Assembly: GCA_973895155.1 (NCBI GenBank)
Contig: OZ316891.1
Location: 4,712,001-4,776,000, forward strand
Direction: 5' to 3'
DNA length: 64,000 nucleotides
Origin: Marsupella aquatica
Taxonomy: Eukaryota; Marchantiophyta
Position numbers and translations under genes: made by a program. This document shows positions 1-10,081 of the stretch, piece by piece (position 1 is the stretch's first letter; the number at the start of each line of letters is the position of its first letter). The notes under the pieces were generated by a model. It was not told the DNA's origin. It saw only the letters and a list, made by a program, of their open reading frames with translations, and did not search any database.

Positions 1-755
1 GTAAGTTTGGATAGCCATTAGCTTCTCTCAAGTTGTAGACCCCCAAACATGTGCATATAGATATTCTTGCACAACAAAGAAGGGCAAGGTTTATGAACAA
101 TCTCTTTATCAAACCCTGCTAACATACATGTTTAAATATACCTTTTAGATGTCCGGGTTCCCACAATGCATATGCATTAGACAAAAGTTGAGGAAGCAGT
201 GATGGTCCTGCACTGGATCATGATTACATGGGATTTCCCTCAATTGTTAGCATAAAAACCAAAACCTCATCCCGCTTCAAGTGAAAGGTGAGTGTCATGC
301 AATAAAAACCCACCATAGACCCTTGGGAACTCTAAAAGCGTAAGCCAATGAAGTTAGCAAAAACCTAAATGGTCAATTCCCTTCAACCATCCTATGCTTC
401 TCTCTACCATAATTATATGCCACCCCTCTTGGTTACCCTCCTAAGATACCATAAAAGTAACCCAAGATACTATAAAACTGAAACCTCTCTTTCAAACCCT
501 CCTAAGTTGGCCTAAACCCCAAAACCCAAAACATAAAACCCCTCCTAGCTCTTACCCTCCAATACATATAACCCCAACCTTCATAAATAAAACCCCCCTG
601 CAAACCCAAAACATAAAACCCCTCGTATCTAAGCCAATCTAAGCCCAACCTTCACAAAAGAAACCCTCCCCTAACCAGGCCAAACCCCCTCCTCTTACCC
701 TGCAATATAACTCCTTCAATTTTCTAACCCCCCCAATCCTTATCTCATCACATCC
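1..755. other. Non-coding C-rich stretch at left edge
   Basis: No gene is visible here. The sequence is poor in G and rich in AAACCC/ACCCC runs. The string AAACCCAAAACATAAAACCC occurs at 522 and again at 602, so at least one local duplication is present. The runs resemble plant telomere-type motifs only loosely and are not a CCCTAAA array. If element D begins at 756, the pyrimidine-rich end of this stretch would join the CTCTAG at 3728-3733 and form a good 3' splice site for the SET gene of element A. This would make the stretch part of an intron or leader of element A. Confidence 0.4.
522..624. repeat. Direct repeat, AAACCCAAAACATAAAACCC, two copies
   Basis: A near-identical segment of about 23 bp begins at 522 and again at 602, a spacing of 80 bp. 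Sequence between the copies is also C-rich. Confidence 0.6.
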
Positions 756-837
756 CACTAAAATGCAACATAATCCTCTACATCTACCCCATTTAATGTT
801 CATAAGCCCCCTTAGTATCCCTAACAACACATCAAAT

Positions 838-990
838 ACGCATGCGAGACGGGGGTTATGGCAAAACCAAATAGCGAAGGCTTTTGCGAATCTTGAAGCT
901 TCGCAAAGATAGAATTTGTGAAGCTTTTTGCGAAGGCCGATGCATCGCAAACTGTGATGCGAAACGAATCGCAAAGCCCAATATTTTGAA
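838..990. repeat. Left cluster of TTCGCAA/TTGCGAA motifs
   Basis: Several copies of a short motif, CTTCGCAAA or its complement TTTGCGAAG, occur in both orientations, together with ATCGCAAA variants. The motif recurs at 1985-2175 and 3230-3690. This arrangement is typical of the subterminal regions of CACTA transposons. Confidence 0.65.
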
Positions 991-2927
991 TCCTTATGGA
1001 TTGCCGAGCAAGCAGGTCTCACTGCAGGGCAAGCAGCAGTGGAGGAGGATGCAAGGAAGGCAGCAGAGCAGGCGGCTGCTGAGAGGAAGCGAAAGAGGGA
1101 CGAGAGAGCTCAGGCTGGAGTGCTCTCGCCTCAAGCATTGGAAAAGAAGAGGAGGAAAGATGAGAGAGACCTGATCAGGAAACAGAGGGAGGAGCAAAGA
1201 AAGAAGGAGGCAGCAAGGAGGAAGTTGCCTCTGATTACTTTAGAGGATGAGGGGATTCCCACCGAGCTTGCTTACAATGGGGCCAAGAGCACAATCAGGC
1301 ACATTGTATCCACAAATTTTGCAAGAGGAGTCGAGTGGGGCACTCGCTCAAAGGCAGAGCAGAAGTGAGTCATCAATCAGGTGAAAGATGCATTTCGAAA
1401 TGGAGGAGAGATGGATTCACAGTGACTTGCTGACAAAATTTCAAACTCCATGTCACAAGCTAGATACCATGATAGAATGAAGATCAGGTCTCACCTTAGA
1501 GATTTGGAGGAGTATAGGAATTTGCAGAGGCCGCTGCAATTCTCAGAAGATATCTGGCAGGCCTTCTACCAGACAGAGGTGAAGTTGAAAGCAGCCAGGC
1601 TCCTCAATGATTTCACAAAGAAGCTGGCAAAGGCTCGAAGGGCAAAGGAGGCCGGGAAGTCTGACCGGGACCTGAAGGTGATGGAGCAGAAGGTAGCCCA
1701 GCTCCAGCAGGTTGTAGCAGAAGTAGGCGATCCACCCAACAAGTTCCTGAAGGCAGCTGAGCGAGTCCGAGACAAGCCCAACATCACCCACAGGCTGGGT
1801 CAAGGTGGCCTCCCCGGCCTCAAAGCAGCATTCGTGAGTGCACCTCCCTCTCCTCCCTTGACTTCTTGCTACTCCAATTCCTATTCCAACACACCTGCAA
1901 TGAGCCAACTCTTTCTTGCATTTCCACCAAGTAGTTACAATTAGACTTGTTGTGTCAGATTAGGTCACGTACAGTTGCTTCCCTCTCGGGTTTTTGCCAT
2001 GACAGAGTTTGCGATACATTTGCGATGCAGGTAGCTTCGCAAATCCTTTGCAAACCTTATTATGGCCTTTTTTTGCTTACGTTTGCGAAGGCATTGCGAA
2101 GATGTTCGCATCGCAACCAGCTTCGCAAACGTAATTGTCCTTATGATTGCGAAGCTGGCGCCTTCGCAAAATTTCAAAAATTTGAATTTTTAAATTTTCC
2201 GATCGTTTAAGTGTTCTTTGAGGGTCTTCCCCATATATGCCACCCTCCATAACCCCAAAACCTTGATGCACCACCCCACCAGCCCCAACAAACCCCCTAA
2301 TTTTTAGAAGCCATGTGAATCGGGTTATGGGTTGGTGTTAACCCAATTGTGCTGGTTTTGTTTTGGCTTAGTACAAGAGGTACAAGAGGAAGATTACGGC
2401 GGCTGAGATGGAGGTGGGCCAGAAACATGGGAAGGAGCATCTCTTTCAGCAAGTTGATGAATTATTGGTGAGAATTTTTAGGTTATTACATTCATTGCAA
2501 TTTTGAATGAATATCTCTTTTGTTCACACTTGTAAAGAATATGAGACTAACAGACACCCTGGTTTGCTAATGGAAGCAGGGAGGGGAGGATGGTGACTCC
2601 CATACCGAGGGTGGCACCGATAGTAGTGATGAGGATGTGGAGGGGACAGGGGAGGGGAGCACAGCTCCTGCTACTCAAGCCAGGCCAACTAGCACTGGAG
2701 ACCAGTCATTTGCATCAGCACATTCCAGTGGTGCTGGGGGTGGTAGCGCGGCAAGCCAGGGCAGTGGAGGTGGGGATGAGGATGAGGATGAGGATGAGGA
2801 TGAGGGTGACCCCGAGGGTGACCAAGAGGAGGAGGAAGTCCAGGTTGCACCCCCCCCAAGAGCACACAAGGGCAAGGAGAAGGCCAAGGGGAAGAAGGCA
2901 AGGAGGGGCAGGAACACTCCTTTCTAG
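958..2927 (+). pseudogene. TNPA-like CACTA accessory protein, three exons, two in-frame TGA
   Basis: Exon 1 is open from 958 and ends at 1833 (donor GTGAGT). Exon 2 is 2372-2467 and exon 3 is 2580-2927; all three join in phase 0. The product is a charged coiled-coil protein. Its N-terminal third is rich in Lys, Arg and Glu. A middle domain carries the motif YRNLQRPLQFSEDIWQAFY, and the C-terminus is an acidic Asp-Glu tract followed by a basic tail. This resembles the TNPA-type proteins of plant CACTA elements, which bind subterminal repeats. Two in-frame TGA codons (1366-1368 and 1423-1425) interrupt exon 1; both would be Arg if CGA. No ATG begins the open frame, so a 5' exon or the start is missing. 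Intron 1 itself contains the TTGCGAAG repeats of the element. The assignment rests on overall character rather than on a diagnostic domain. Confidence 0.6.
1985..2175. repeat. Intronic TTGCGAAG/CTTCGCAA motif array
   Basis: A dense set of TTGCGA/TCGCAA motifs lies inside intron 1 (1834-2371) of the TNPA-like gene. The same motif fills the flanks of the element. CACTA binding motifs inside an intron of the gene for the presumed binding protein could affect its own expression; that is inference. Confidence 0.6.
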
Positions 2928-3179
2928 CTCGATGTAGACAAGTTGTAGCTAGAGCACTTACATCGAGTTCACATGTATAGCGATCAGCATGCATGGCCGT
3001 GGCACTTTACCTAAGGGTTTTTACCCTTCCATTTTGTAACTTTTGTACTTTTTCAGTAATGCCATTTTAATTGCGGCAGATTGGGTCAACATCACTTTCC
3101 TCCCTCCTTCAAAACCCATGAATGGTCTCCCTCACCCTCACCCTAACCCAAATACACAAAAACCCATGAAATATACATT

Positions 3180-3690
3180 TTGCAAAGCTTTTGAGAACCA
3201 ACCCCCATCTCAAAGAGCCACGGTGAACATATCGCAACCATTCCGAGGAGAAACGCATCGCAACACTTGCGATGTTGTCTAAATCACAACCCTAGCGAAG
3301 ACTTACTCTCCACACGTTTGCGAGTTAAATGCCTTCGCAACAAAGCGGTCATCCGCTTCTCGCAATCTTACGAGTTTGTTTGCATCGCAAGTTATAGAGA
3401 AATTTAACATCGGAAATTGCGATGTAAATGTTATCGCAACGCGAGCGATTCATTTGTTCTCGCAAAATAATGAAATTTGTCGTTTCTCAATATTTGCAAG
3501 GACAGTGCCGTTGCAACGTTGCGGAGATGTTGCGACGTATTTAGAATCGCAAGTTGCGAAGTAGTTGCGAAGGGCCGTTTGCGAAGAATTTGAGATGGGA
3601 AGTAGCGAAGACGTTGCGATGCGAGTAAGTTCGCAAATTGGGTATTTCGGATTTTGTTTCCTTTGTATGATGCGAAGGGTGGTGGTTCGC
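3180..3690. repeat. Right subterminal TTCGCAA/TTGCGAA array
   Basis: More than fifteen copies of TCGCAA/TTGCGA in both orientations fall in about 500 bp. Examples lie around 3230, 3340, 3385, 3415, 3550-3610 and 3670. The array stops about 25 bp before the TAGTG at 3711-3715. It is taken as the subterminal repeat zone of element D. Confidence 0.65.
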
Positions 3691-3710
3691 AAAAGAGGTG
3701 CATAGTGTTG

Positions 3711-3718
3711 TAGTGTCC
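3711..3718. repeat. Putative right terminus of element D with TCC duplication
   Basis: TAGTG at 3711-3715 is a canonical CACTA right terminus and is followed by TCC. The same three bases precede CACTA at 756. The terminal sequence read inward is CACTACAACACTATGC. Confidence 0.45.
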
Positions 3719-4661
3719 TCCATTGGTCTCTAGTCAACTATGGCATGATGCATTCCTAGCTGGTGCTAGACAGTTGCTTGCATCATCAGTTGAAGACCCC
3801 GAGCAATCATGTACCCCCGCACATGTTCAGGCAGATGTTGTTCATGAACCCATAGTGGTAGAGTTGGGGCATGGTAGGGATGATGCACCGCCCCCTACTA
3901 GGGTTCTACGCACAAGACCATGTTCTCATAGACGTTGACAACAGCATGTAGTTCTAGACACAGACCCATCCCATGAGCACTTTAGAAGGAGTGTTATGCC
4001 TCCACCAGGGGAGGAGTACATAGAAGTTGAAGGGAGGTTGGGCTTGTCATATGTGACGGGAAAGGCAATCAGTGTCTTCAAGGATTTTGACCCTGAGAGT
4101 TTTGCGATTCCTCGTGGCCTAGCCATTGACATCCCTGTACATATATGGGGTCGGCAATGGATAGTGAAGGCATCGACCCTTGTCGGGGAGGTTGGGTTAG
4201 GCTTATTTGCTTTGGAGGACATTGAGGTCCCTCCAAAGCCTTGGCGTCGTGGCTATGATGGGGAACACCTTTTCCCTTACATTGGGCCTGTGTATACATC
4301 CAAGAGTTGGAACATCCTCTTGCGCCAACATCCAGCTTGGGGGGTATATGCATTGCAGATGGGCTCAGACCCAGATGAGGTCCTAAGGAGGCCTTGGCAT
4401 TGTAGGATGATTGATGGGGACCCTGTGCGTTCAGATAACATAGCTGGGTACATCAATAGTACACATGGTAGAGGGAGTGGACTCCAGCCTAATGTAGAGT
4501 GGGCTCAGATTTTTGGCCCACCCACTCCGCCTTACTATGTCACACATATGGATGATCATGTTATGACAGTAGCCATACGGACCATTAGGGCGGGTGATGA
4601 GTTTTTTTGTGACTATCAATGGAACGCACCCACGATGGGCATTCGATCTGGCCACACTTAG
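3717..4661 (+). pseudogene. SET-domain protein encoded in CACTA-like element A
   Basis: One reading frame runs from 3717 to the TAG at 4659-4661, broken only by TGA at 3936-3938 (CGA would give Arg). An ATG at 3996 would restart translation and give 221 residues. The downstream part has the SET signatures in order. From the ATG at 3996 these are GEVGLGLFALEDI near residue 64 (the G-x-G cofactor loop), NIAGYINSTHGRGSG near residue 147 (usually NHSCxPN; the His and Cys are changed), and AIRTIRAGDEFFCDYQW near residue 194 (GE-x-x-x-DY, catalytic Tyr kept). SET proteins methylate lysines on histones or other proteins. The upstream part lacks recognisable pre-SET or PHD modules. The ORF ends about 110 bp before the TNP2 frame, on the same strand, and could be a 5' exon of it. 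The altered NHS motif leaves activity uncertain. Confidence 0.75.
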
Positions 4662-4770
4662 CACATATGTGTATTCCCCATTTTTGAAGTAATATAAGAA
4701 TATTGTAGTTTTTTTAGGAACCCATGGGCTAACTCAAACGTATATATATGTTTTGTGCGTTGTATGATAG

Positions 4771-5626
4771 AATGCATATGTTGAGCCGGATGTTGGGGTG
4801 TTACCACGAGCTATGCGCCAACACCTTGTGCAGGCCATGGAAGATTGGCGACATGCCTCTCTACCACCAGATGGCGATCCGGATGTTCCAGAGCAGGAAC
4901 CAGATGCCTCCCAATCAAGAGTTGATGAAGATAGGGCCATGGATGACTTGATGCACCAATTCTATGACATAGAGGATGGTGATCATGATATGGCTGATGG
5001 GGAGAACATTGAGGTCCCACTTCCACATCAAGAAGGTTCAAGGAGTTCAGCCTCCAAACAGTGGGAGGAAGCACGTCAACATGCGCAAACTCGGATATTT
5101 GATGGATCACGCTTGTCTCGTCTTTCAGCAATAATGTTGTTGTTGAACTTGCAGCAAAGACATGGAGCAAGCAACCTACTTCTTGATGATCTCTTTCGGA
5201 CATTGCATGATTGTATCTTGCCAGAAGGAAACAACTTGCCAGACTCTTGGAAAGAGGCAAAGAAGGTGTTGAAGTCCATAGGTCTACAATACGAAGTCAT
5301 ACATGCTTGCGTGAATGATTGCGTTCTGTTTAGAGGCACTTATAAAGATGCAACGTCATGTCCTACATGTGAGAAGCCGAGGTATCGTGAGGACATGTTG
5401 ACGGGAAAAGTTCCTCAGAAGGTCATGAGGTACTTTCCTCTTATACCTCGTTTGCGCCACCAATATAGATGTGCTGAGTTGGCTGAGTATATGGTTTGGC
5501 ATTCCCAAAATCGCTCAGATATGAGTTCACAACCACCCACCATGCACATGATGGTTGACTCCCCTGCAAACAAGTTTGTGGAGGAGAGATGGGGTGAGTT
5601 CCGAACTGACCCACGTCATGTTCGCC
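4771..5626 (+). pseudogene. TNP2-type CACTA transposase of element A, block 1 (N-terminal)
   Basis: This is the first of three blocks of one TNP2 transposase (Transposase_21 type). It opens after an AG at 4769-4770, a possible 3' splice site, and runs to 5626, where element B interrupts it. After an acidic N-terminal region come the family's segments: the LLLNLQQRHGAS helix, a Cys pair in ACVNDCVLF, the zinc-ribbon-like CPTCEKPRYRE, and VMRYFPLIPRLRHQYRC. The usual N-terminal transposase-associated domain of CACTA TNP2 is not evident. The sequence after 5626 (PLGPQPLY then stop) belongs to element B and is not transposase. The last host codons read His-Val-Arg, and the frame continues at 16547 in phase. 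Confidence 0.85.
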
Positions 5627-5641
5627 CCCTGGGCCCCCAGC
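5619..5641 (+). repeat. Left end of element B: duplication TGTTCGCC plus TIR
   Basis: The 8-bp target duplication TGTTCGCC occupies 5619-5626, followed by the terminal inverted repeat CCCTGGGCCCCCAGC at 5627-5641. The inverted complement is at 16524-16538, followed by TGTTCGCC at 16539-16546. Beyond the perfect 15 bp the ends stay partly similar for about 40 bp; for example ACGTGCG-AC-GCC occurs inside both. Confidence 0.9.
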
Positions 5642-6517
5642 CTTTGTATTGATAAGGGGTATACGTGCGTACAGCCCCTTACCACATACCCCTTATTATT
5701 TTTGGTCACTGATAGATATAGCTCTTGTTATTCTTAAAAACTTAATTTTAGAGAATTTAAAAGTCCCTTGCAAAAATTATAAATGTACCATTAATCACAT
5801 TTAAAAAGGTCTTAAAATATTATAAATTTTTGAAAAATATTGAAAAATATACAAAACTCATTAAAGGTATACCATAGAAAAATAGGTATCTCTATATAAA
5901 ATAGTGTTGGAATGGAGAAGAAGACTCAACTTTAACACATATAAGAGTGTGTTCTTATGTTCTAGCACATGTAAGAGTGCTTCACTATCACATGCAATAG
6001 TGATTACAAATCTATCTATTGTCTATAAGAGCATATATGTAAAAGTACTTATACAACTATTTTCTAATAATTTTATAAAAGCACTATTTCTAGAAAACAT
6101 TTTGCTGTAAACATGTAAGAGTGTTTGCAGAAGTTCTCAACTAAGAGGCCGGGCACACATGTAAGTTTAGTGCATACAGAACTCCTATCAGAACTAAGAG
6201 AACACTGTGGAATTTATATGTCCTCCTCTTGTCTTCCATCTTCAAACGATCTTGTCTTCCTTCTTCAAAAGATCCTGAGTGAACACAATCAAAAAAATTT
6301 ACATCAAAAACAGTAATGATTTGTCCAAATTAAACTACTATGTGGAGTAGTATGTAAGCCCCTAATGAGCATATGTTTTACTGTGTCATATCAAATGGGA
6401 TATCAAATTGTTCACAAAAAAGCAAACAGGATCTTAAGCACTTGCCTTAGAAAAAATCTTGTCTTCTTGCATGGCTGAATTCTCAGAATATCACCATTTA
6501 CCCCTCTGTTGTACCAA
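5642..6517. other. AT-rich non-coding left arm of element B
   Basis: No gene is supported. The stretch is AT-rich, with runs such as AAAATATTGAAAAATATAC around 5820-5850. It contains repeated phrases around TAAGAGTG (5942, 5972, 6117) and ACATGTAAG (5967, 6113, 6159). It lies 3' of the minus-strand transposase gene and probably holds its 3' UTR and terminal binding sites. Confidence 0.5.
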
Positions 6518-7206
6518 TCACGTATGGGCTTTAGCAAAATCATCCAGCAAATTTGCATCAGCGGGATGCAAATGAAAAACATTTGGAGTTGTGGGATTCA
6601 CTGATAGTGTCACGTTTGATATCACACAATCCAAATCGATCCACTGAGGATCACAAACATTGTAAGCAAATCTGTGCTTACTATTTCCAATCCTTGAAAA
6701 CCATTCAAAACGAACTCTTACAGCTTCTTCACCGCCAGGCTTATCAAGTAAATCCACTGATTGTCTTGTTCTACCCATCACCCGACCCTGATATTTTCGT
6801 TGGATGCATTGTACCCTCCCTATCCACCAAGTGTACTTAAGGGTATCAGGTACTGTGGTAACGTTCACAGGTTCTCCCCTTGGCTTTTTTGGATTGGGAG
6901 CAGAAGATCCATTTGTTGTCCCACATTCTTTCCTTGCTCTTTTCCCTTTCATGGCTTTTTGTATAGCCTCAGTGGCTCTTGTGGCCCGAGTCTGTACTGT
7001 TGTATCAGCAAAGAGAACTCCACAATCACTGTACCCACAGTCATGAACATGGTGACTGCTCTTGCTCGATCTTTGGGTGCATCAACTAAATTGTTGAAGT
7101 ACAAGCTCTGTTTCACTCTAGTCAAACGATCTTTACTTACATTGGGGTTACCAACTAGTTGGCTTACCAATGTGCTCTTGTATATGGTCCGACCATCAAA
7201 ACTCAC
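6518..7206 (-). pseudogene. Element B transposase, C-terminal region (frameshifted)
   Basis: Two overlapping frames continue the transposase. The first (7206-6949) carries KSTLVSQLVGNPNVSKDRL and TRVKQSLYFNN. The second (open to 6518) carries ADTTVQTRATRATEAIQKAM, a Lys-rich linker, then WWIGRVQCIQRK, RVRFEWFS and CDPQWIDLDCVISNV, ending LHPADANLLDDFAKAHT. The switch of frame near 7030-7050 and the offset from the main frame near 7210-7220 look like small indels rather than introns, as no good splice sites are visible there. The segment WIGRVQ...VDLLDKPGGEEAVRVRFEWF reads as a compact beta-rich domain. I do not know its function. Confidence 0.55.
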
Positions 7207-7219
7207 AGTTGGTCTGATG

Positions 7220-8981
7220 TCAAGCTAGAACAGGTTGTCCATACACCAAGTCTGAATGCATTTCAGACATAACAGCAGAACAGTGATCTCCTACTATTGC
7301 AATGCTTGGCCTTTCACTATCTTCAATGATCTCACTACCTTCTGCCATTGCAATATCAGCTGGAAGTGCTAGGATGGTTACATTAGCTGCAATTTGCCTG
7401 ATCTCCCCGCCTGATTCTTCATCATCACTATCAACAAGTGCAAGATCCTCCACCTTAACATCACACCATCCTCCAAACTTGGACCCTTTTTTTTCAGTAA
7501 TCCAAGGTGATTCCCACCATACTTTATCCCTACAAGATGTAGATGGATTCATCAGCAACTCGATTCCTACAGTCTGGGCTAATAGTAACCCTTCTTTTAG
7601 GGCTATCACAACTTCCTCATTGGTTTCAATACCTGTGTAGTCTACAGGATTAACAGAAATCGAAGTACCAACTTGTACCGGTACCGGATGCAATTTCATC
7701 CAAATATTGCAATGCTTCTTGTGACTTTTTCCAGCCCCTCTGATCCCTTTGCTGAGATCCATTGCAGCCAACCTATTCAGAGATGTTGCACAGTCAATCA
7801 ACTCAGAGAAATCATAACTACGCTCATTCCCTTTCATTCCTCCTACTTTGGAGAAAAACTGTTCGCATGCATCAGATCCTGTCAAATGCAATGGCACATT
7901 TGGCAAATGTCTGAAATTATCCCTAAATTGGATAATTAGAAGTACTACAAAGTGCACAGACATCTGAATGTCAAGAAACGTCTGCATAGGGACACAACTC
8001 ACAGTAAAGTTGATTGTTGTTGTGTTACCTCCAACACCATGATTTCCATGAAAACACCATAGTCGCCAAAGGCGGAAAAAGAAACTAACTTTGGCACAAA
8101 GCACAACTCGCTCTCTCAAGGTGAGACAAGGATTCATAAAGATATCCAAGTAATCACCACATATTGTGAGATACATCTCAGTCCCTAGAGTTCGCTCAAC
8201 TCTTGCATCTTTCCTTTCACGAAGCATTCTTAGTGCCTTCACAACTTTTCTAATACATAGTCGTTGTGCACTAGCCCAATTCTGTCTATCATTCCGTGTA
8301 ACATCACCTTTGTTCAACCCATGATCCAAGTTGCTATATAAACGTTGGAGAGTGTCCAAGTTACTGATTCCAGCCACCTCTGTTCCAAGCTTCAAAGTTC
8401 TGGCAGCAGAATCAAGTGGGTTTATTAACTTCTTTCCATTGTGAATGTAATCCTGATCATGTAACCCAACAGCATGTGTATGACGTCCATTGGTAGTGAA
8501 TGAGTGGCTCAATAGCCAACCTTCCCATCTCAGATTTTGTCTTGGCCCTTGATATGAGCTTTGACCAGTGTAGTCTTCCAGCATCAGCTTCCTCCTTCGT
8601 GCATCTCCATCACTAGCATGACCCACGAGAGGACCAACTGAGTCTAGACAATATTTAGCCCACAGTGTGTCTGTGGACTTCCATTGTTGACTGACAAAAT
8701 CTGCAGTAAACTTACCGCATGTACTCATAGCTACCATGCAAAATTTAGGAAATCTTTCTGCAAGAGGATTTACTACTATACATCTGGCCTGGTTTCCAAT
8801 TTTGTAATTCTCAAAGGTATCAGTGATTTTGCTGAAACCTTCCTCTCCTGCTCCAACCTTTATTGTCAAGCCAACCACACATTGATGATCCTCTTTCAAC
8901 CCACAAAACCCCAATAATGTGTCATGTTTTGGTTGCCATCTGCAACACAGCCATCCACAATAGTGGTCAGCCACAGACCTA
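7220..8981 (-). pseudogene. Element B transposase, catalytic core region
   Basis: A long frame of about 590 codons continues from the upstream block through a 66-bp intron (donor GTGATT at 9047, acceptor CCCCAG at 8982), which joins in phase. Notable motifs are LLGFCGLKEDHQCVVGL, GHASDGDARRRKLML (a conserved Asp pair), an all-helical middle part, and LHLTGSDACEQFFSKVGGM, with an acidic pair where cut-and-paste transposases often place the last catalytic Glu. With DET in the preceding block it could supply a D-D-E triad. This is inference from position and conservation-like character, not a confirmed active site. The C-terminus is acidic (DSDDEESGGE). An ATG is absent because the true start is upstream. 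Confidence 0.65.
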
Positions 8982-9047
8982 CTGGGGAGAGGGATAATAG
9001 ACAAAAATTTGCTATAGTTTAGGGTATTGTCAAGGAAATGAAATCAC

Positions 9048-9997
9048 CTTACTGTCCGCTTAAGACATGTCTCATCTTCTGCCAAATAGCATGGCACAGG
9101 ACCTGTGATCCCCATCCTCTGCTTTAGTTGAGAGTATACAGCAGCAACAAACTTGAACTGGTCAGCATGTAAACCAGGCCTAAATATAGCCATGGCCCTC
9201 CTGTCTCGTTGAAGGGTGTTCAGGCTAGGGCCTAATGCATTACTTTGCAAGCAGTCCACTACACGCCTGCCACCGTGTTGGAACAATATGATCTGGGAAA
9301 GAAGTTTAGTGCCAGGCCGAAAGGTGTTTCCTTCTTTCTTCCTATTAAGGTTTGCAGCTACATCTCGCAACAAGTCCCATAGGGCCTCTCTCCCACCAAA
9401 TGCACCACGCTGGTGAGCCAAGACTATGTCATTGCAGAACTTGTATAGGTCTTTCCTATTTCTAGACTCTTTGCAAAGATCTCTCAAAGTGGGGACTCGG
9501 GCTCCCAGCATGCACAGGCGGTGCTGCTGAGCTCTGAGACGTTTTTTGAGAGACGAAATGTTTCTCTTGTAAGTTTTAGCTTGTTCTTGGATCTCAGGAA
9601 TTGTGAGATATGCCAACCGTCTACCCCTACTGGTTCCTCGAGTACCTCTTTTCTCTACTGCAATGTCCTCTCTAAAGGCTCTTAAACAAAAATCACCCAT
9701 CCTTGCAATACTGTAACATTCTTCACAAGTCAGATCCTGAAAACCACCAAGAAGTCGTGATCCTCTACTATAGTTCACATGCCTGAATAGTCCTTCTACC
9801 GAACAAGATTCTTGGCCTAGAAGACACCACACCTCTGCCTTTACCCCTGGCTCTGAGTACCATGCTCCGTCAAACTTTGGCTGATCTAATAGGATATCCT
9901 TGATAGGCCTGATTACTGCACCATACTGAACTGAGTTCCGCCACAATCCCCAACACAACAACGACCAAGGGTGGGGTTTACCTGCATCTCCTGTCAT
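9048..9997 (-). pseudogene. Element B transposase, middle block
   Basis: This frame is the same as that of the N-terminal block; only the TAG at 10082-10084 separates them. It contains a basic helical region (YKRNISSLKKRLRAQQHRL), a helical region typical of transposase linkers, the motif LQRDRRAMAIFRPGLHADQF, and ends CYLAEDETCLKRTV, where the DET could hold the first catalytic Asp. The exon ends at 9048; the intron 9047-8982 brings in the catalytic block. The layout of a basic coiled coil followed by an RNase H-like start is reminiscent of P/THAP9-like and related transposases, but the resemblance is too weak to assign. Confidence 0.6.
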
Positions 9998-10081
9998 ATC
10001 CCCTGAATTGCCTGAAACTCCACTGCAACCACTACCTCGAACTGTCCCTCCTGACCGGCTACTGGAAGCAATATCTCTAGC

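Larger units (their letters stand above)
756..3715 (+). mobile_element. Candidate CACTA-like element D with TNPA-like gene
   Basis: The right end is suggested by TAGTG at 3711-3715, followed by TCC. A CACTA preceded by TCC lies at 756-760, so a 3-bp duplication TCC would flank the unit. Arrays of TTCGCAA/TTGCGAA in both orientations fill the zones near both ends, as expected for CACTA subterminal transposase-binding motifs. The weakness is that the two ends share little beyond CACTA/TAGTG, so the left end may instead lie outside the window. The element holds only a TNPA-like gene and no TNP2, so it would be non-autonomous if complete. Confidence 0.4.

Noticed and set aside
1-6. GTAAGT at the very start of the window, like a 5' splice site
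   Set aside because: It cannot be tied to an exon, since nothing upstream is visible; it may be chance.
480-700. AAACCC-rich sequence resembling telomere repeats
   Set aside because: The units are irregular and do not form CCCTAAA arrays; it looks like C-rich intron or leader sequence.
2590-2994. Overlapping frames on both strands over the acidic repeat tract
   Set aside because: The GATGAG repeat yields open frames in every phase; only the frame joining exons 2 and 3 is kept.
7220-9997. Assignment of the element B transposase to KDZ/Zisupton or P/THAP9
   Set aside because: The 8-bp duplication fits, but the cysteine clusters typical of KDZ proteins and a THAP domain are not visible; left unclassified.
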